The notes under the pieces: generated by a model | The model's database searches: none | What the model was told of the DNA's origin: nothing | What the model saw: only the letters and a program-made list of their open reading frames with translations | Translations under genes and position numbers: made by a program | Part shown: positions 51,071 to 61,794 of the stretch, piece by piece | How the letters are laid out: the number at the start of each line of letters is the position of its first letter | Numbering within the stretch: the stretch's first letter is position 1 | Origin: Nanchangia anserum | GTDB lineage: Bacteria > Actinomycetota > Actinomycetes > Actinomycetales > Actinomycetaceae | Length of the DNA stretch: 64,000 bases | NCBI RefSeq assembly: GCF_015240065.1 | Contig: NZ_CP060506.1 | Location: 1,116,001-1,180,000, forward strand | Direction of reading: 5' to 3'

Positions 51071-51621
51071 TCGACGGCGGTCAGCACTTCGATCGCCCGC
51101 GCGAGGAAGGCGTCGACAACGCCCTCGTCGTAGGCATCTTTACCGCGCGCAGACGAGAAGGTCTGGTAGCGGACCTCGTCGGCCGTCATCTCGCCACCGT
51201 CTTCAAAGAATGTCGACAGCCGATCGAGGAAGTCGTCGACCTCGCTAATGCGGTAGCCGCGACCGTTGGCCTGACGGAATCGCTTACCGCGGGGGCGGAT
51301 CAGGCGCCCGTACAGCGTCGTCGCGCGATCGGCGACCATGGCCAACCAGTCGTTTTGTCCCTTGGCGGCGACGTTCTCGGCACGCTCTTGACGCACAAAG
51401 GCCGTCTCGAGGCGATCGAGCGCGAGATCGACCTCCTGGGTCACGTATCCGCCGCGCACCTGATGGAACGCGGCACGGCGGACGTCGGCGGCGCGAAGGG
51501 GTTCGGCCCCGGGTTCGCGCTCGTAGGCGGCACGCGCCGCCTGAAAGAACTCGTCCACCTCGGCCGGGTCATACCCGCGCGTAAACCGCCCCGCTGACGA
51601 GAACGACCGAGTCGCGCTCAT
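51067..51621 (-). CDS. DivIVA-domain-like protein
   Basis: A 184-residue protein with two copies of the short DivIVA-type motif: [17 protein letters not shown] near the N-terminus and [22 protein letters not shown] near residue 140. Each is followed by a (D/A)VR(R/Y)xxF segment. DivIVA proteins mark curved membrane and poles. Here the coiled coils are short, so it may be a soluble or scaffold variant found next to rlmN in actinobacteria. The ATG at 51621 is in a four-base overlap with rlmN. Confidence 0.75.
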   Translation of the reverse strand: MSATRSFSSAGRFTRGYDPAEVDEFFQAARAAYEREPGAEPLRAADVRRAAFHQVRGGYVTQEVDLALDRLETAFVRQERAENVAAKGQNDWLAMVADRATTLYGRLIRPRGKRFRQANGRGYRISEVDDFLDRLSTFFEDGGEMTADEVRYQTFSSARGKDAYDEGVVDAFLARAIEVLTAVE

Positions 51622-52805
51622 GCACGTGCCTCCTTCTTCCGCTGATTCGCCACAGCCGTGGCCAGCTGGCCACACGCCCCGTCGATGTCGGAGCCGCGCG
51701 TGTCGCGTATCGTCGTCGTGATTCCCTCGCCCCTCAGCGTATCGACAAATTCGTTTTGCGCCCGTGACGAACTCGCCGTCCAGATCGATCCGGGCGTGGG
51801 ATTGAGCGGGATGGGATTGACGTGCGCCCAGCCGCGCCCGCGCTCGTTGAGCTTGTCGGCGAGGAGTTTCGCGCGCCACGCGTGATCGTTCATATCGCGA
51901 ATGAGGGCGTACTCGATGGACACGCGCCGGCCCGTCGCCTCGAAATAGGCGCGCGCGGCGTCGAGGAGTTCGTCAACCTTCCACCGCGAATTGATGGGAA
52001 TGAGGTCGTCGCGCAGCTGATCGTCGGGGGCATGCAGCGACACGGCGAGTCGAACGGGCAGTCCTTCGCGCGAGAGCTTGGTGATCGCCGGGACGAGGCC
52101 CACGGTCGACACCGTGATCGAGCGTGCCGACATGCCGAAGCCTTCGGGACACGGTGCCGTGAATCGGCGGATCGCCGTCATGATGGCCTTGTAGTTGGCC
52201 ATCGGTTCGCCCATGCCCATGAAGACGATGTTGCTCAACCGCGTCGGTCCGCCACCGACCTCGCCGTCGCGACACCTCGCGTGGGCATCGCGGACCTGCT
52301 CGACGATTTCCGCCGCCGAGAGGTTACGCGTCAACCCCATCTGACCGGTCGCACAAAACGGGCACGCCATCCCGCACCCGGCCTGAGAGGACACACACAG
52401 CGTCGTGCGCTCGGGATAGCGCATGAGGACGGACTCGACGCGGGCACCGTCGAAGAGCGACCACAGGGTCTTCAGCGTCATTCCCCGATCGGCCTGCTGG
52501 GTGAGCACCTCCGTCGTCAGCTTCGGCAGCAGTTGGCGTACCTGATCGCGCTGGGATGGCGCGATGTCACTCATCGCGTCGACGTCGGTGAGGAAATGAT
52601 CGAAGTAGTGGCGCGACACCTGGTCAGCGCGAAACGGCTTGAGGCCGAGCTCGCCCGCCCACTCCTTGCGCTCCGACAGATCCAGGTCAGCGAGGTGACG
52701 CGGCGGTTTACCCCGCCGGGCCGGGGCAAAGGACAGCCGCGGTTTCGCGTCGGGATGCGTCGCGCCCTCGGGGGGCTGGTCGGTGGGCAAGACCTGTTTC
52801 GCCAT
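51618..52805 (-). CDS. rlmN: Dual-specificity 23S rRNA/tRNA adenine C2-methyltransferase
   Basis: A 395-residue radical SAM enzyme. The cluster motif is [12 protein letters not shown] (CxxxCxxC). The catalytic C-terminal cysteine lies in the [12 protein letters not shown] segment. [14 protein letters not shown] binds SAM. It methylates A2503 of 23S rRNA. Starts just after cdsA. Confidence 0.96.
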   Translation of the reverse strand: MAKQVLPTDQPPEGATHPDAKPRLSFAPARRGKPPRHLADLDLSERKEWAGELGLKPFRADQVSRHYFDHFLTDVDAMSDIAPSQRDQVRQLLPKLTTEVLTQQADRGMTLKTLWSLFDGARVESVLMRYPERTTLCVSSQAGCGMACPFCATGQMGLTRNLSAAEIVEQVRDAHARCRDGEVGGGPTRLSNIVFMGMGEPMANYKAIMTAIRRFTAPCPEGFGMSARSITVSTVGLVPAITKLSREGLPVRLAVSLHAPDDQLRDDLIPINSRWKVDELLDAARAYFEATGRRVSIEYALIRDMNDHAWRAKLLADKLNERGRGWAHVNPIPLNPTPGSIWTASSSRAQNEFVDTLRGEGITTTIRDTRGSDIDGACGQLATAVANQRKKEARA

Positions 52806-52808
52806 GGC

Positions 52809-53703
52809 TCACCACCCTAGTGCCAGCGAGAACACCATGTAGTACGCGGGCACCGTCATGACGAGGGAGTCGAGGCGATCCATGATGCCGCCGTGACCGG
52901 GCAGCAGCGTCCCCATGTCTTTCAGCCCCATGTCGCGCTTGATGAGGGACTCGCCAAGATCGCCGATCGTCGCCAGCATGGGCGAGACAATGCCGAGGCA
53001 GACGCCGACCCACAGGGGGCCGCCGAGCAGATGCATTCCCGCCGCAACGACGAGAACCGACATGACGAGGGAGCCGAGGAAGCCCTCCCACGACTTCGAC
53101 GGCGACACGCTGGGGGCCATCGGATGACGCCCGAGCAGCACCCCGGCGACGTAGCCGCCGATGTCGTTGCTGATTGTGCCGAGGATAAAGAGGATGATCG
53201 GCCACGGTCCCCCGCGGACCTCCATGAGGACGACGAACGCCGCTTGCAGGGGCAGATAGGTCGCCGCGAACGCGGTGACGAGGACATCGCGCAGCGCGCG
53301 CAATCCCCCGCCGTCCATGAGCCGCCAAAACACCGAGGCAAGGATGGTGAGGAACAAGGCGACGAGCATCGCCTCGCACCCGAGCTGCCACGCACACACG
53401 AGGATGCCGAGCGCACCGACCCACAGTGGGGGCAGCGCAAACCGCGATGTCGGCGCGCGCGCACGCGCCCGCGAATTCCCACAGGGCCAGCGCGATAACG
53501 ACGGCGACGAAACCGACAAAGAACGGTTGAGGCAGGAAGACGAAAATTGCGGCGATGCACCCGAGAGCGACGCCGATCGCGATCGCCCACGGCAGGTTGC
53601 GCCCCGCCCGGCCCGTTGCCGGCGGGGGCACCTTGTTTTGTGTTGGCGGCGGCGAGACGAGCCTGCTGGCCCGCTCGCTCAACCGCCCGGTATGAGTAGG
53701 CAC
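52809..53703 (-). CDS. cdsA: Phosphatidate cytidylyltransferase, one frameshift
   Basis: A ~298-residue polytopic membrane enzyme that makes CDP-diacylglycerol. The signature GDLGESLIKRDMGLKDMG...GHGGIMDRLDSL is intact, as is SVSPSKSWEGFLGSL. The N-terminus is read from a GTG at 53703 (VPTHTGRLSERAS) to ALWEFAGACARAD. The rest, from RFALPPLWVGALG, lies in another frame, with an indel in the GCGCGCG stretch near 53455. It is essential, so a sequencing error is likely. Confidence 0.92.
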
Positions 53704-53710
53704 GATCGCC

Positions 53711-54268
53711 TTAGATCTCCATGAGCTCGCGCTCTTTGGCCTCAAGGATGTCGTCGATCTGCTCGACGTGGCGGCGCGTGGCCGCGTCGACGTCTTTCTC
53801 GGCGCGCTCGACCTCGTCCTCGCCCGCGTCGCCGTCCTTCTTGATGCGACCGAGCTCGTCCATGGCCTTCCGACGAATACCGCGCACCGAGATGCGGCCC
53901 TCCTCGGCCTTCTGACCGGCCATCTTGACGTAGTCGCGGCGGCGTTCCTCGGTCAGCGCCGGTAGCGTCACGCGGATGACGTTGCCGTCGTCGGTGGGGT
54001 TGACGCCGAGATCGGATTCCTGAATGGCGCGGATGATGTCGGAGGTCGCCGAGCGGTCGAACGGCGAGATGAGAACGGTGCGAGCCTCGGGGATCGTGAT
54101 CGAGGCGAGCTGCTGGAGCGGCGTCGGCGCGCCGTAATAGTCAACGTTGATTCCGGTGAACAGGGCCGGGTTGGCGCGGCCGGTGCGAATCGCGGCGAAT
54201 TCCTCGCGGCAGTGCTCAACGGCCTTGTCCATCTTCTGCGTGGTCTCTTCCAAGACGAGGTCGATCAC
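53711..54268 (-). CDS. frr: Ribosome recycling factor
   Basis: A 185-residue two-domain tRNA mimic. AVEHCREEFAAIRTGRANPALF, YYGAPTPLQQLASITIPEART and the C-terminal RRKAMDELGRIKKDG are canonical. It splits post-termination ribosomes with EF-G. Follows pyrH by 3 bp. Confidence 0.97.
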   Translation of the reverse strand: MIDLVLEETTQKMDKAVEHCREEFAAIRTGRANPALFTGINVDYYGAPTPLQQLASITIPEARTVLISPFDRSATSDIIRAIQESDLGVNPTDDGNVIRVTLPALTEERRRDYVKMAGQKAEEGRISVRGIRRKAMDELGRIKKDGDAGEDEVERAEKDVDAATRRHVEQIDDILEAKERELMEI

Positions 54269-54271
54269 GAC

Positions 54272-55006
54272 TCACTCCTTCGTTGTTGTGGTCACCAATG
54301 TTCCGATTGTCTCACCCATGAGGGCCGCCGTGACGTTACCGGCACCACTCATGCCAAACACACGCATGGGCAAGTTGTTATCCATCGCCAAGCTAAACGC
54401 CGTCGAGTCGACGACCTTGAGCCCACGGGCCAACGCGTCGGCGTAGGTCAGGCGGTCGTAACGCGTGGCGTCGGGATTTGTCTTCGGGTCGGCGCTGTAG
54501 ACGCCGTCGACGCCGTTCTTGCCGACGAGCAGCTCGTCGCAGTGGGTCTCGAGGGCGCGCTGGGCGGAGACGGTGTCCGTGGAGAAGAACGGCAAGCCCG
54601 CCCCGGCACCGAAGACGACGACGCGTCCCTTTTCCATGTGGCGAATGGCCTTCAGCGGGATGTAGGGCTCGGCAACCTGCCCCATCTCGATCGCCGTTTG
54701 GACCCGCGCCGTCAGACCGGCCTGCTCGAGCAGGTCTTGCAGCGCGAGGCAGTTCATGACGGTGCCGAGCATGCCCATATAATCGGCGCGTGCCCGGTCG
54801 AGACCGGCCTGTTCGAGCTCGGCGCCACGGAAGAAGTTGCCACCGCCGACGACGACGGCAACCTGGATCCCTTCGGTAACGGCTCCGGCGATTTGGCGCG
54901 CGACGTCGCCGATGACGTCCAGGTCGAGACCGACAGCCCCACCACCGAACACTTCACCCGAGAGTTTGAGCATGACGCGCCTGGGGCGCGCGGGTGCTGA
55001 GGTCAT
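54272..55006 (-). CDS. pyrH: Uridylate kinase (UMP kinase)
   Basis: A 244-residue amino acid kinase-fold UMP kinase. [48 protein letters not shown] and the C-terminal [16 protein letters not shown] are canonical. A possible hairpin terminator separates it from tsf, so it has its own promoter or readthrough. Confidence 0.97.
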   Translation of the reverse strand: MTSAPARPRRVMLKLSGEVFGGGAVGLDLDVIGDVARQIAGAVTEGIQVAVVVGGGNFFRGAELEQAGLDRARADYMGMLGTVMNCLALQDLLEQAGLTARVQTAIEMGQVAEPYIPLKAIRHMEKGRVVVFGAGAGLPFFSTDTVSAQRALETHCDELLVGKNGVDGVYSADPKTNPDATRYDRLTYADALARGLKVVDSTAFSLAMDNNLPMRVFGMSGAGNVTAALMGETIGTLVTTTTKE

Positions 55007-55059
55007 GTGAGCTCCTTGTCTCGTGGCACAATCTCCGGGGTCACTATACCGGCCATAAA

Positions 55060-55090
55060 GGTGGCCCCGGGCTCGACACCCGGGGCCACC
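55060..55090 (-). terminator. Hairpin terminator after tsf
   Basis: A perfect 12-bp GC stem (GGTGGCCCCGGG / CCCGGGGCCACC) with a 7-nt loop lies 11 bp after the tsf stop, between tsf and pyrH. Confidence 0.85.
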
Positions 55091-55100
55091 CTCGTTCGGC

Positions 55101-55943
55101 TTAGGCGCCGACGTGGAAACGGGCGAAGCCCGTGACCTTACCGCCGGTCGACTTCATGAACGCGCCCACCGTCATCGACGGGTCGCGGGCGAAGTCCTGA
55201 TCGACGAGGCAGATCTCCTTGTAGAACGCGCCCAGGCGACCCTCGACGATACGCGAGATAATCTTCTCGGGCTTGCCCTCGGAGCGGGTGAGCTCCTCGA
55301 GGGTATCGCGTTCCTTGGCGACGACGTCGGCGGGGACCTCATCGCGATCGAGGTACTGCGGCTGGTACGCGGCGATGTGCATCGCGACGTCCTGCGCACC
55401 CTCAGCGCCGGCCTTGTCGGTGGCGACGAGGACACCGGCCTGAGCCGGCAGGTCCTTGTTCGAGTAGTGCAGGTACTTCGTGACGGCTTCGCCGCTGATG
55501 CGCGCGATGCGGTTGACGACGATCTTCTCGCCCACCAGGGCGGCCATCTCGTCGGCAGCTTCCTTGACCGTCTTGCCCTCGGGCGTCGTGGCGGCCATCA
55601 GCTCGTCGAGCGTCGAGGCCTCGGACGAGACCGCGGCGGCCAGAACCGAGTCGGCGAAGGCGACGAACTTCTCGTTCTTCGCCACGAAGTCGGTCTCGGA
55701 GTTGACCTCGACGAGAACGCCGACCTGGCCGGCGTCGGTATCGGTGATGTCGGCGGCCACGAGACCCGCGGCGGCCGAACGGTCCTCACGCTTGGCCAGC
55801 GACTTCTGGCCGGCAAGACGGATAATCTTGATGGCTTCGTCGCGATCGCCACCGGCCTCATCCAGGGCCTTCTTGACGTCCATCATGCCCGCGCCGGTGA
55901 GCTCGCGCAGCTCCTTGATGTCCTTGGTCGTGTAGTTAGCCAT
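55101..55943 (-). CDS. tsf: Elongation factor Ts
   Basis: A 280-residue nucleotide exchange factor for EF-Tu. The N-terminal TDVKELREKTGAGMMDCKKAL-type motif is present ([17 protein letters not shown]). [15 protein letters not shown] forms the EF-Tu contact, and the C-terminal domain ends FARFHVGA. Follows rpsB by 29 bp. Confidence 0.97.
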   Translation of the reverse strand: MANYTTKDIKELRELTGAGMMDVKKALDEAGGDRDEAIKIIRLAGQKSLAKREDRSAAAGLVAADITDTDAGQVGVLVEVNSETDFVAKNEKFVAFADSVLAAAVSSEASTLDELMAATTPEGKTVKEAADEMAALVGEKIVVNRIARISGEAVTKYLHYSNKDLPAQAGVLVATDKAGAEGAQDVAMHIAAYQPQYLDRDEVPADVVAKERDTLEELTRSEGKPEKIISRIVEGRLGAFYKEICLVDQDFARDPSMTVGAFMKSTGGKVTGFARFHVGA

Positions 55944-55972
55944 ATGCTTCTTCTTCCTTCGCGCGTGCGAAC

Positions 55973-56812
55973 TTAGGCCTGCTCGCCCTCGGCCGCCTTT
56001 TCGGCGGGGGCGTCCTCGGTCGGTGCCTGAGCGTCGTTACCGGCAAGCAGCTCGCGCTCCCAGTCGGCCAGCGGGGCATCCTCTGTGGCGCCGGTGGAGC
56101 CAGCCTTGTCGGCCTTCTTCTGGGTGCGGGCGATGAGGCCGTCGGCGCAGGCATCGGCGATGATGCGGGTCAGCAGCTCGACCGAGCGGATGGCGTCGTC
56201 GTTGCCCGGGATCGCGTAGTCGACCTGCTCGGGATCGCAGTTCGTGTCGAGAATGGCGATGACGGGGATGTTGAGCTTGCGCGCCTCAGCGACGGCAAGC
56301 TGTTCCTTCGTCGTGTCGACAACCCACACGGCCGAGGGCACCTTGGCCATGTCGCGGATACCGCCGAGGGTGCGCTCGAGCTTGTCCTTCTCGCGGCGCA
56401 TCATGAGCAGTTCCTTCTTGGTGTGGCCCGAGCCGGCCACGTCGTCGAAGTCGATCTGCTCGAGTTCCTTCAGGCGCTGCAGGCGCTTGGCGACGGTGTT
56501 GAAGTTCGTGAGCATGCCGCCCAGCCAGCGGTGGGAGACGTAGGGCATGCCGACGCGCTGAGCCTGGGTCTCGACGACGTCCTGGGCCTGCTTCTTCGTG
56601 CCGACGAACAGCACCGAGCCGCCGCGCAGAACGGTCTGCTTGACGAAGTCGTAGGCGCGATCGATCCCCTCGAGCGACTGCTGCAGGTCGATGATGTAGA
56701 TACCGTTGCGATCCGTGAGGATGTACGGCTTCATCTTCGGGTTCCAGCGGCGAGTCTGGTGGCCAAAGTGCACACCGTTGCTCAGCAGCTGCGACATGGT
56801 GACGACTGCCAT
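55973..56812 (-). CDS. rpsB: 30S ribosomal protein S2
   Basis: A 279-residue S2 with an acidic C-terminal extension ([15 protein letters not shown]...EGEQA). The core [28 protein letters not shown] and [24 protein letters not shown] is intact. The frame is open further upstream, but AAAGGA lies before the ATG at 56812 ([10 protein letters not shown]), which decides the start. Confidence 0.97.
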   Translation of the reverse strand: MAVVTMSQLLSNGVHFGHQTRRWNPKMKPYILTDRNGIYIIDLQQSLEGIDRAYDFVKQTVLRGGSVLFVGTKKQAQDVVETQAQRVGMPYVSHRWLGGMLTNFNTVAKRLQRLKELEQIDFDDVAGSGHTKKELLMMRREKDKLERTLGGIRDMAKVPSAVWVVDTTKEQLAVAEARKLNIPVIAILDTNCDPEQVDYAIPGNDDAIRSVELLTRIIADACADGLIARTQKKADKAGSTGATEDAPLADWERELLAGNDAQAPTEDAPAEKAAEGEQA

Positions 56813-57106
56813 GAGTGTCCTTTCCGCGTATATACGCGCGGGGCTTCCCCCGATATTTCGGTTATCTATCTGTCCTGGTGCGGCGATAGTGAACACCCCG
56901 AAGGGACCGTTGCTCACTACCCCATGCGCGATGGTGACCGCACGCGAAGTCACCGGGTGCCCCCGGTGCTCGCCCTAGCATAACCGATGGGGCGATCCAG
57001 GAGGAATCGGCAGGTCGGGTGTCCCCACGAGGCGATCACGTCCGCCGGCTGTGGGGCCGGTGGCATGTTCGGGACGGAGCACCGAGCAGGCCCGGACACT
57101 GGGCGC

Positions 57107-57664
57107 ATGTCTGGCTACCGCATGCTCAGCTCCATCCTCGGCGCATCGCTGGCCCTGGGAGCCTCGGTGCTCTCGCCGGCGGCCGCCCCGCTGCCGCTGC
57201 CACCCGCGAGCGCGCCCGTGGCCGAAGCATCCGTGTCGACGTCTGGCCGGCTGGCACCCACCCAGCGATGGCTGTGGCCGAGTGGTCACCCCGTCGCCGT
57301 CGTTCGCGGGTTTGCCCCGCCGGCGAAGCGGTGGCTGGCGGGGCATCGCGGCGTCGATCTGGCGATTCCACCCGGGACGACGCTGTATGCGCCCGCGGAC
57401 GGCACGATCGCCCACGCCGGCGAGGTCGCCGGCACGAGCGTCGTCTCCATCGACCATGCCGACGGCGTGCGCTCCACTTTTCAACCCGTGCGTCCCCTCG
57501 TCAGTGCGGGCGATGTTGTGCGTCGCGGAGCGCCCATCGGCACCCTGCTGTCCGGTCACGATGCCGATGCCCTGCACCTGGGCGCGCGACGCGGACGGGA
57601 TACCTATCTCAATCCCCTGCGCCTGCTCATGGGACCGATCGTCCTCAAACCGTGGGAGAACTAG
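57107..57664 (+). CDS. Secreted M23-domain protein with incomplete active site
   Basis: A 185-residue protein. A signal-like hydrophobic segment (ILGASLALGASVLSP) follows the ATG at 57107. The M23/LytM fold includes GHRGVDLAIPPG with the first His and Asp, but the later HxH is reduced to ALHLG, and the TxYxHL-type strand reads STFQPV. It may be a non-catalytic regulator or a divergent hydrolase. The gene position, divergent from rpsB and convergent with xerC, is conserved in actinobacteria. Overlaps the xerC stop by four bases. Confidence 0.8.
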   Translation: MSGYRMLSSILGASLALGASVLSPAAAPLPLPPASAPVAEASVSTSGRLAPTQRWLWPSGHPVAVVRGFAPPAKRWLAGHRGVDLAIPPGTTLYAPADGTIAHAGEVAGTSVVSIDHADGVRSTFQPVRPLVSAGDVVRRGAPIGTLLSGHDADALHLGARRGRDTYLNPLRLLMGPIVLKPWEN

Positions 57665-58584
57665 GCCCTGGGGTGAGCCTGCGCAAAAACAGCGTGGAGC
57701 CGGGAGGCATCGACGTGCGTGTAGCGCTGGGTCGTCGTCAACGCCGAGTGGCCAAGCAGCTCTTGAACGACCCGCAGGTCGGCGCCGGCCGAGACCATGT
57801 GGGTCGCCATGGAATGACGCAACCCGTGCGGGGCGATATCTGGCACCCCGGCGCGCGCGGCGAGGCGATGGAGGTTTTCGCGCACGACCTTCGACGTCAG
57901 CGCGCCCCCGCGAATGCCGAGAAAAATCGTGTCGGGCGAGGTTGGCCGCGCCAGCTCGGGGCGTCCACGCGCAACCCACCGCTCAAGGGCGTCGGCACTC
58001 ACGGGACCATAGGGAACAACGCGTTCCTTTGCCCCCTTGCCGAATACGCGGGCCGTGCGCGCCGAGGTGTCCAGTCCCGACAGTGGCAGCGCCGTCAGCT
58101 CCGAGACCCGCATCCCCGAGTCGTAGAGGAGGGTGAAGCACGCGGCGTCACGCATGGCCACCGGATCGCCCTCGCGTGCCTCCTCTTCGGCGCGATCGAG
58201 GAGCTGGCGGGCTTCGTCGATCGTGAGGACGCGCGGTAGCGGAGCCTCGACGCGAGGATTTCGCAGGCGAGCCGTGAAAACGCGCTCGCAGTAGCCGTGC
58301 TCGGCAGCCCACTGGGCAAACGTTCGCAAAGACGCCATCTTTCGCGCGAGCGAGGCCGGGGCGGCCCCCTGACGAGCGAGGTCGGCAAGCCAGGCGCGCG
58401 CGTGGTCGATGCTCAGGTAGCGGTCCAGATCGTCTTCGCCGGCACCGCGCAAAAAAGCTTCGATGTCGCCGCGGTAGGCACGCCTGGTATGCGCGGAGAG
58501 TCCCCGCACGGACGCCAGGTAGGCGTGGAACTGATCGATGAGGAGCACCGGTTGAGTCATCGTGTGTGTCAGTGTAGTAGCCAT
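57661..58584 (-). CDS. xerC: Tyrosine recombinase XerC
   Basis: A 307-residue Xer recombinase. The N-terminal SAM-like domain (YLASVRGLSAHTRRAYRGDIEAFL) is followed by the catalytic part with GMRVSELTAL (Arg), HGLRHSMATHM (His-x-x-Arg), LGHSALTTTQRYTHV (His, Tyr). Context beside dprA and rpsB is that of the housekeeping XerC, which resolves chromosome dimers. No mobile-element neighbours are seen. Confidence 0.93.
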   Translation of the reverse strand: MATTLTHTMTQPVLLIDQFHAYLASVRGLSAHTRRAYRGDIEAFLRGAGEDDLDRYLSIDHARAWLADLARQGAAPASLARKMASLRTFAQWAAEHGYCERVFTARLRNPRVEAPLPRVLTIDEARQLLDRAEEEAREGDPVAMRDAACFTLLYDSGMRVSELTALPLSGLDTSARTARVFGKGAKERVVPYGPVSADALERWVARGRPELARPTSPDTIFLGIRGGALTSKVVRENLHRLAARAGVPDIAPHGLRHSMATHMVSAGADLRVVQELLGHSALTTTQRYTHVDASRLHAVFAQAHPRA

Positions 58585-58587
58585 CTT

Positions 58588-59781
58588 CTAGTCCTTAGGG
58601 GTCGGGACGCGCCGATACATGCTGCCCTCGCGCGCAATGCGTCCGGCAAGCTCGAGATGGGCAAGCGCGACCATGACGTCGCTGGCGGAGAGCCCCGCGG
58701 CGCGCACGATTGCGCTGACCGATGCCGCGCTCGCCACCGGCATGGCATCCAGCGTGCGAGCGGCATGGGCATCGAGTCCGTCGAGCAAGCCCCGGCGTTT
58801 GGGCAGACGGGCCGGGCGGGTGGCTCCCAGGGGACGAATCATCTCGGAGGCGTCACGCCCCGACGTGATGAGCTGGGCGCCCTCGCGCAGCAGGGTGTGG
58901 CACCCGTGCGACATGACGGAATCGATGGGACCGGGCACGGCCCCCACGTGGCGGCCAAGCTCGCGCACGTGGGCCGCCGTATTCAGCGCGCCTGACCGGG
59001 CGGACGCCTCGACGACGACGGTTCCCGCGCTGAGCGCCGCGATGAGCCAGTTGCGATCGAGGAAGCGCCATCGTGCGGGCCGCGAACGCGGCGGGTAGGC
59101 GGAAATAGCGACGCCCGAGGCGATGAGTCCGTCGAAGAGGGAGGCGTTGTGTGCGGGGTACCACCGGTCGAGGCCGCCGGCGAACACCGAGGCGACGGCT
59201 ACGTCGTAGGCCAGTGCCGTTCGCAACGCCGCGGTGTCGATGCCGTAGGCACCGCCCGAGATGATGCCGTGGCCAGCGCGCGCGGCTTCCGCGGTGATCG
59301 CGTGGGTGGCGTTGATGCCGTAGCGCGTGGGGGCACGGGCACCGACGAGGGCCAGGGTGTCCTCGCCGAGGTCGCGCAACCGTTGGCGCTGCCCGCGCAC
59401 CCACAGGCCCCACGGCGCGTCGGCACAGTCGGTGAGAATCTCGGGCCACTCGGGGTCGCCGGGGACGATGTAGGCCCCGCCGAGCCGGATGATGTGATCG
59501 AGATCGGCTTCGGGGGTGGCATCGCCCACCCGCGGAAGCCAGCGTTCACGGGCTTGGGTGATGACCCGTCGCGCCGGTTGGGCAAGGTCGCCGTGAAGGA
59601 GTTCAGCGGGGTCGGCACCGTCGCTGAGCCACTGCCATGCCGGGGCAGGGCCGAGGACACCGATGAGGGCGCAGGCGGCCGCGTCGGTTGGTTCGGCGAC
59701 GCGGCTCCAGGCAGCCGCCGCCAATCGATCCGTGTCCGTGGGGATCGTCGTGGTCGCGGTCGTCTCGTCATGCGCACTCAT
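58588..59781 (-). CDS. dprA: DNA-processing protein DprA
   Basis: A 397-residue Rossmann-fold ssDNA- and RecA-loading protein. LALVGARAPTRYG and ISGGAYGIDTAAL form the nucleotide-like site, and SVFAGGLDRWYPAHN is the family motif. The C-terminal winged helix is the DprA_WH type. Usually needed for natural transformation but also found in non-competent bacteria. The 14-bp overlap with comM shows an operon. Confidence 0.94.
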   Translation of the reverse strand: MSAHDETTATTTIPTDTDRLAAAAWSRVAEPTDAAACALIGVLGPAPAWQWLSDGADPAELLHGDLAQPARRVITQARERWLPRVGDATPEADLDHIIRLGGAYIVPGDPEWPEILTDCADAPWGLWVRGQRQRLRDLGEDTLALVGARAPTRYGINATHAITAEAARAGHGIISGGAYGIDTAALRTALAYDVAVASVFAGGLDRWYPAHNASLFDGLIASGVAISAYPPRSRPARWRFLDRNWLIAALSAGTVVVEASARSGALNTAAHVRELGRHVGAVPGPIDSVMSHGCHTLLREGAQLITSGRDASEMIRPLGATRPARLPKRRGLLDGLDAHAARTLDAMPVASAASVSAIVRAAGLSASDVMVALAHLELAGRIAREGSMYRRVPTPKD

Positions 59782-61315
59782 CGCGGTTCTCCGTCGTTCT
59801 CAAGGTGTAGGCGCTCGAGAGGTGGGCGGCCTCTATTCGCGCGGATCCGGCCAGGTCGGCCAGCGTCAGCGCGACGCGCAGGAGTCGGTGGATTCCCCGC
59901 AGCGACAGCCGTCCCTCGGCGAGGATGGCGTGAATGAGGCGACGCTCCCCTGCCGCCAGGAGGTCGCAGCTGCGGAAGTAGTCGCCGGGGCAGCGCGCGT
60001 TGGTTGACCACGCGTGATCGCGCCAGCGGTGGCGGGCGCGGTCTCGGGCCGCGGCGACCCGGTCGGCGACTATGGCCGAGGATTCGGGCCGAGTCGTCGC
60101 CGTCAACTCGGCGGCTCCTGGACGGTCGACCAGGCAGGTGATGTCGATGCGGTCCATGAGGGGGCCGGAGAGACGCTGGAGGTAGCGGAGTTTGCGGTAG
60201 GGCGTGCACACGCACCGCCCCGATCCTGTGGCCGCTCCGCACGGGCACGGGTTGGCGGCCATGACGAGCTGGAACCGCGCGGGGTAGCTGGTCTGGGCGT
60301 GGGCGCGATGTAGATGGATCGTGCCCGTCTCGAGCGGTTGGCGAAGGGCATCGAGGACGCTGGGCGCGAATTCCGGGGCCTCATCGAGGAAGAGCACGCC
60401 GGCGTGGGCCATGGAGATTGCTCCGGGTGAGGCGATTCCTGAGCCGCCGCCGACGATTGCCGCCATCGTCGCCGAATGGTGCGGGGCGACCCACGGCGGG
60501 CGACGCATGAGCGCGTCGACGCTGCCCAGGGTCCCGGCGACCGAGTGGATTGAGGTCGCGGCGATGGCATCGTCGTCATCGAGATCGGGCAGGATCGTCG
60601 GCAGGCGCTCGGCGAGCATGGTCTTTCCCGTGCCGGGTTCACCGAGGAAAAACACGTGATGCCCGCCGGCCGCGGCGACCTCGAGGCCGAGCTTGGCGTG
60701 AACCTGGCCCTGGACGTCGGCGAGGTCGAGGCGACGCGGCTCGGGGGCGTTGCGCGCCGGAGAAGTGAGGACCTGGGCGCGTGGAGCATGCACGGCGTCG
60801 GGGATGTCGTAGAGGCCGGCGAGATCGGCCACGTCGTCGACACCGATGACGGCGACGCCGCCAACGAGCTTCGCCTCGGCCACGCACGCACGAGGCACGA
60901 CGACCTCGCGGATGCCGTGGTCGCGGGCGGCGGCGATCATGGGGAGGATGCCGCGCACGGGTCGCACGGATCCGTCGAGTCCGAGCTCGCCGATGTGGAC
61001 GCGCGCGTCCATCATGTCGAGTGGGCGGTCCTGCTGGGTGGCGAGGATTGCCACGGCGATCGCGAGATCGTATCCCGATCCCGATTTGGGCACGTCGGCG
61101 GGCGAGAGGTTGACGGTGTAGCGCTGCTCGGCCCACGCCAACCCGGCTGATGCGATCGCCGCGCGCACGCGCTGCTTTGATTCGCGCAAGGCCATATCCG
61201 GTAACCCGACGACCTGGAAACTGGGGAGACCGCCGGCGCGGTGGGCCTCGACCCGCACGAGTTCGCCCGTGATGCCCGTGGGCGCAACCGTCAGCGTCGA
61301 TACGGACCGGCTCAT
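59768..61315 (-). CDS. comM: YifB/ComM family Mg-chelatase-like AAA+ protein
   Basis: A 515-residue protein. An N-terminal Lon-protease-like domain (GLPDMALRESKQRVRAAI; RYTVNLSPADVPKSG) precedes the AAA+ core with Walker A GEPGTGKTMLAERL and Walker B LFLDEAPEFA. The cysteine pair in ANPCPCG is typical. ComM helps branch migration during natural transformation. The ATG at 61315 overlaps the yraN stop. Confidence 0.94.
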   Translation of the reverse strand: MSRSVSTLTVAPTGITGELVRVEAHRAGGLPSFQVVGLPDMALRESKQRVRAAIASAGLAWAEQRYTVNLSPADVPKSGSGYDLAIAVAILATQQDRPLDMMDARVHIGELGLDGSVRPVRGILPMIAAARDHGIREVVVPRACVAEAKLVGGVAVIGVDDVADLAGLYDIPDAVHAPRAQVLTSPARNAPEPRRLDLADVQGQVHAKLGLEVAAAGGHHVFFLGEPGTGKTMLAERLPTILPDLDDDDAIAATSIHSVAGTLGSVDALMRRPPWVAPHHSATMAAIVGGGSGIASPGAISMAHAGVLFLDEAPEFAPSVLDALRQPLETGTIHLHRAHAQTSYPARFQLVMAANPCPCGAATGSGRCVCTPYRKLRYLQRLSGPLMDRIDITCLVDRPGAAELTATTRPESSAIVADRVAAARDRARHRWRDHAWSTNARCPGDYFRSCDLLAAGERRLIHAILAEGRLSLRGIHRLLRVALTLADLAGSARIEAAHLSSAYTLRTTENRDECA

Positions 61316-61697
61316 GCCGCGCTCCGGATGTGCTCCAGGCGCAGCGAGCGCGGCCCCGTCGCCTCGAGGGCGATGACGTCGATGCGAAGTCCTCGCGAGC
61401 GGGGGAATTCTGCCCCATCCAGGCTCCCGCAAGTTGACGCAATCGCCGAGCCTTCGCGGCGGTCACTGCTGCCGCGGGCACCCCGGCGTAGGTGCTGCGC
61501 CGCGTCTTGACCTCTACGACAACGATGACGCCCTCCACGGCGGCAACGATGTCAATTTCGCCGTAACGCACCCGCCAATTGCGGCACAAGATGGCGTAGC
61601 CGGCACGGCGCAGATAGCGCGCAGCGAGGTCCTCCCCCAGCTTTCCGAGTTCGGCGGTGCTGAGCGAGGAGAGGTCATGTGAGACGTCGATGATCAT
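61312..61697 (-). CDS. yraN: UPF0102 (YraN) family protein, one frameshift
   Basis: A ~128-residue nuclease-fold protein. LGEDLAARYLRRAGYAILCRNWRVRYGEIDIVA and VVVEVKTRRS show the E/D...ExK core. The last ~30 residues (RGLRIDVIALEATGPRSLRLEHI) lie in another frame, with one base missing or extra in the C run near 61408. Function in the family is unclear; it is usually near rnhB and comM. Confidence 0.88.
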
Positions 61698-61794
61698 GGC
61701 GCCACTATGTCGCGCACACCGGCGCCAATTGCCACAGCTGCACCGCCACCGCGGTGCCCTCACCCGCTATGGGGCAATGGGGACACGAGACGAC

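Noticed and set aside
57661..58584. xerC as a phage or island integrase
   Set aside because: Context (rpsB, dprA, comM) and sequence are those of the housekeeping recombinase.
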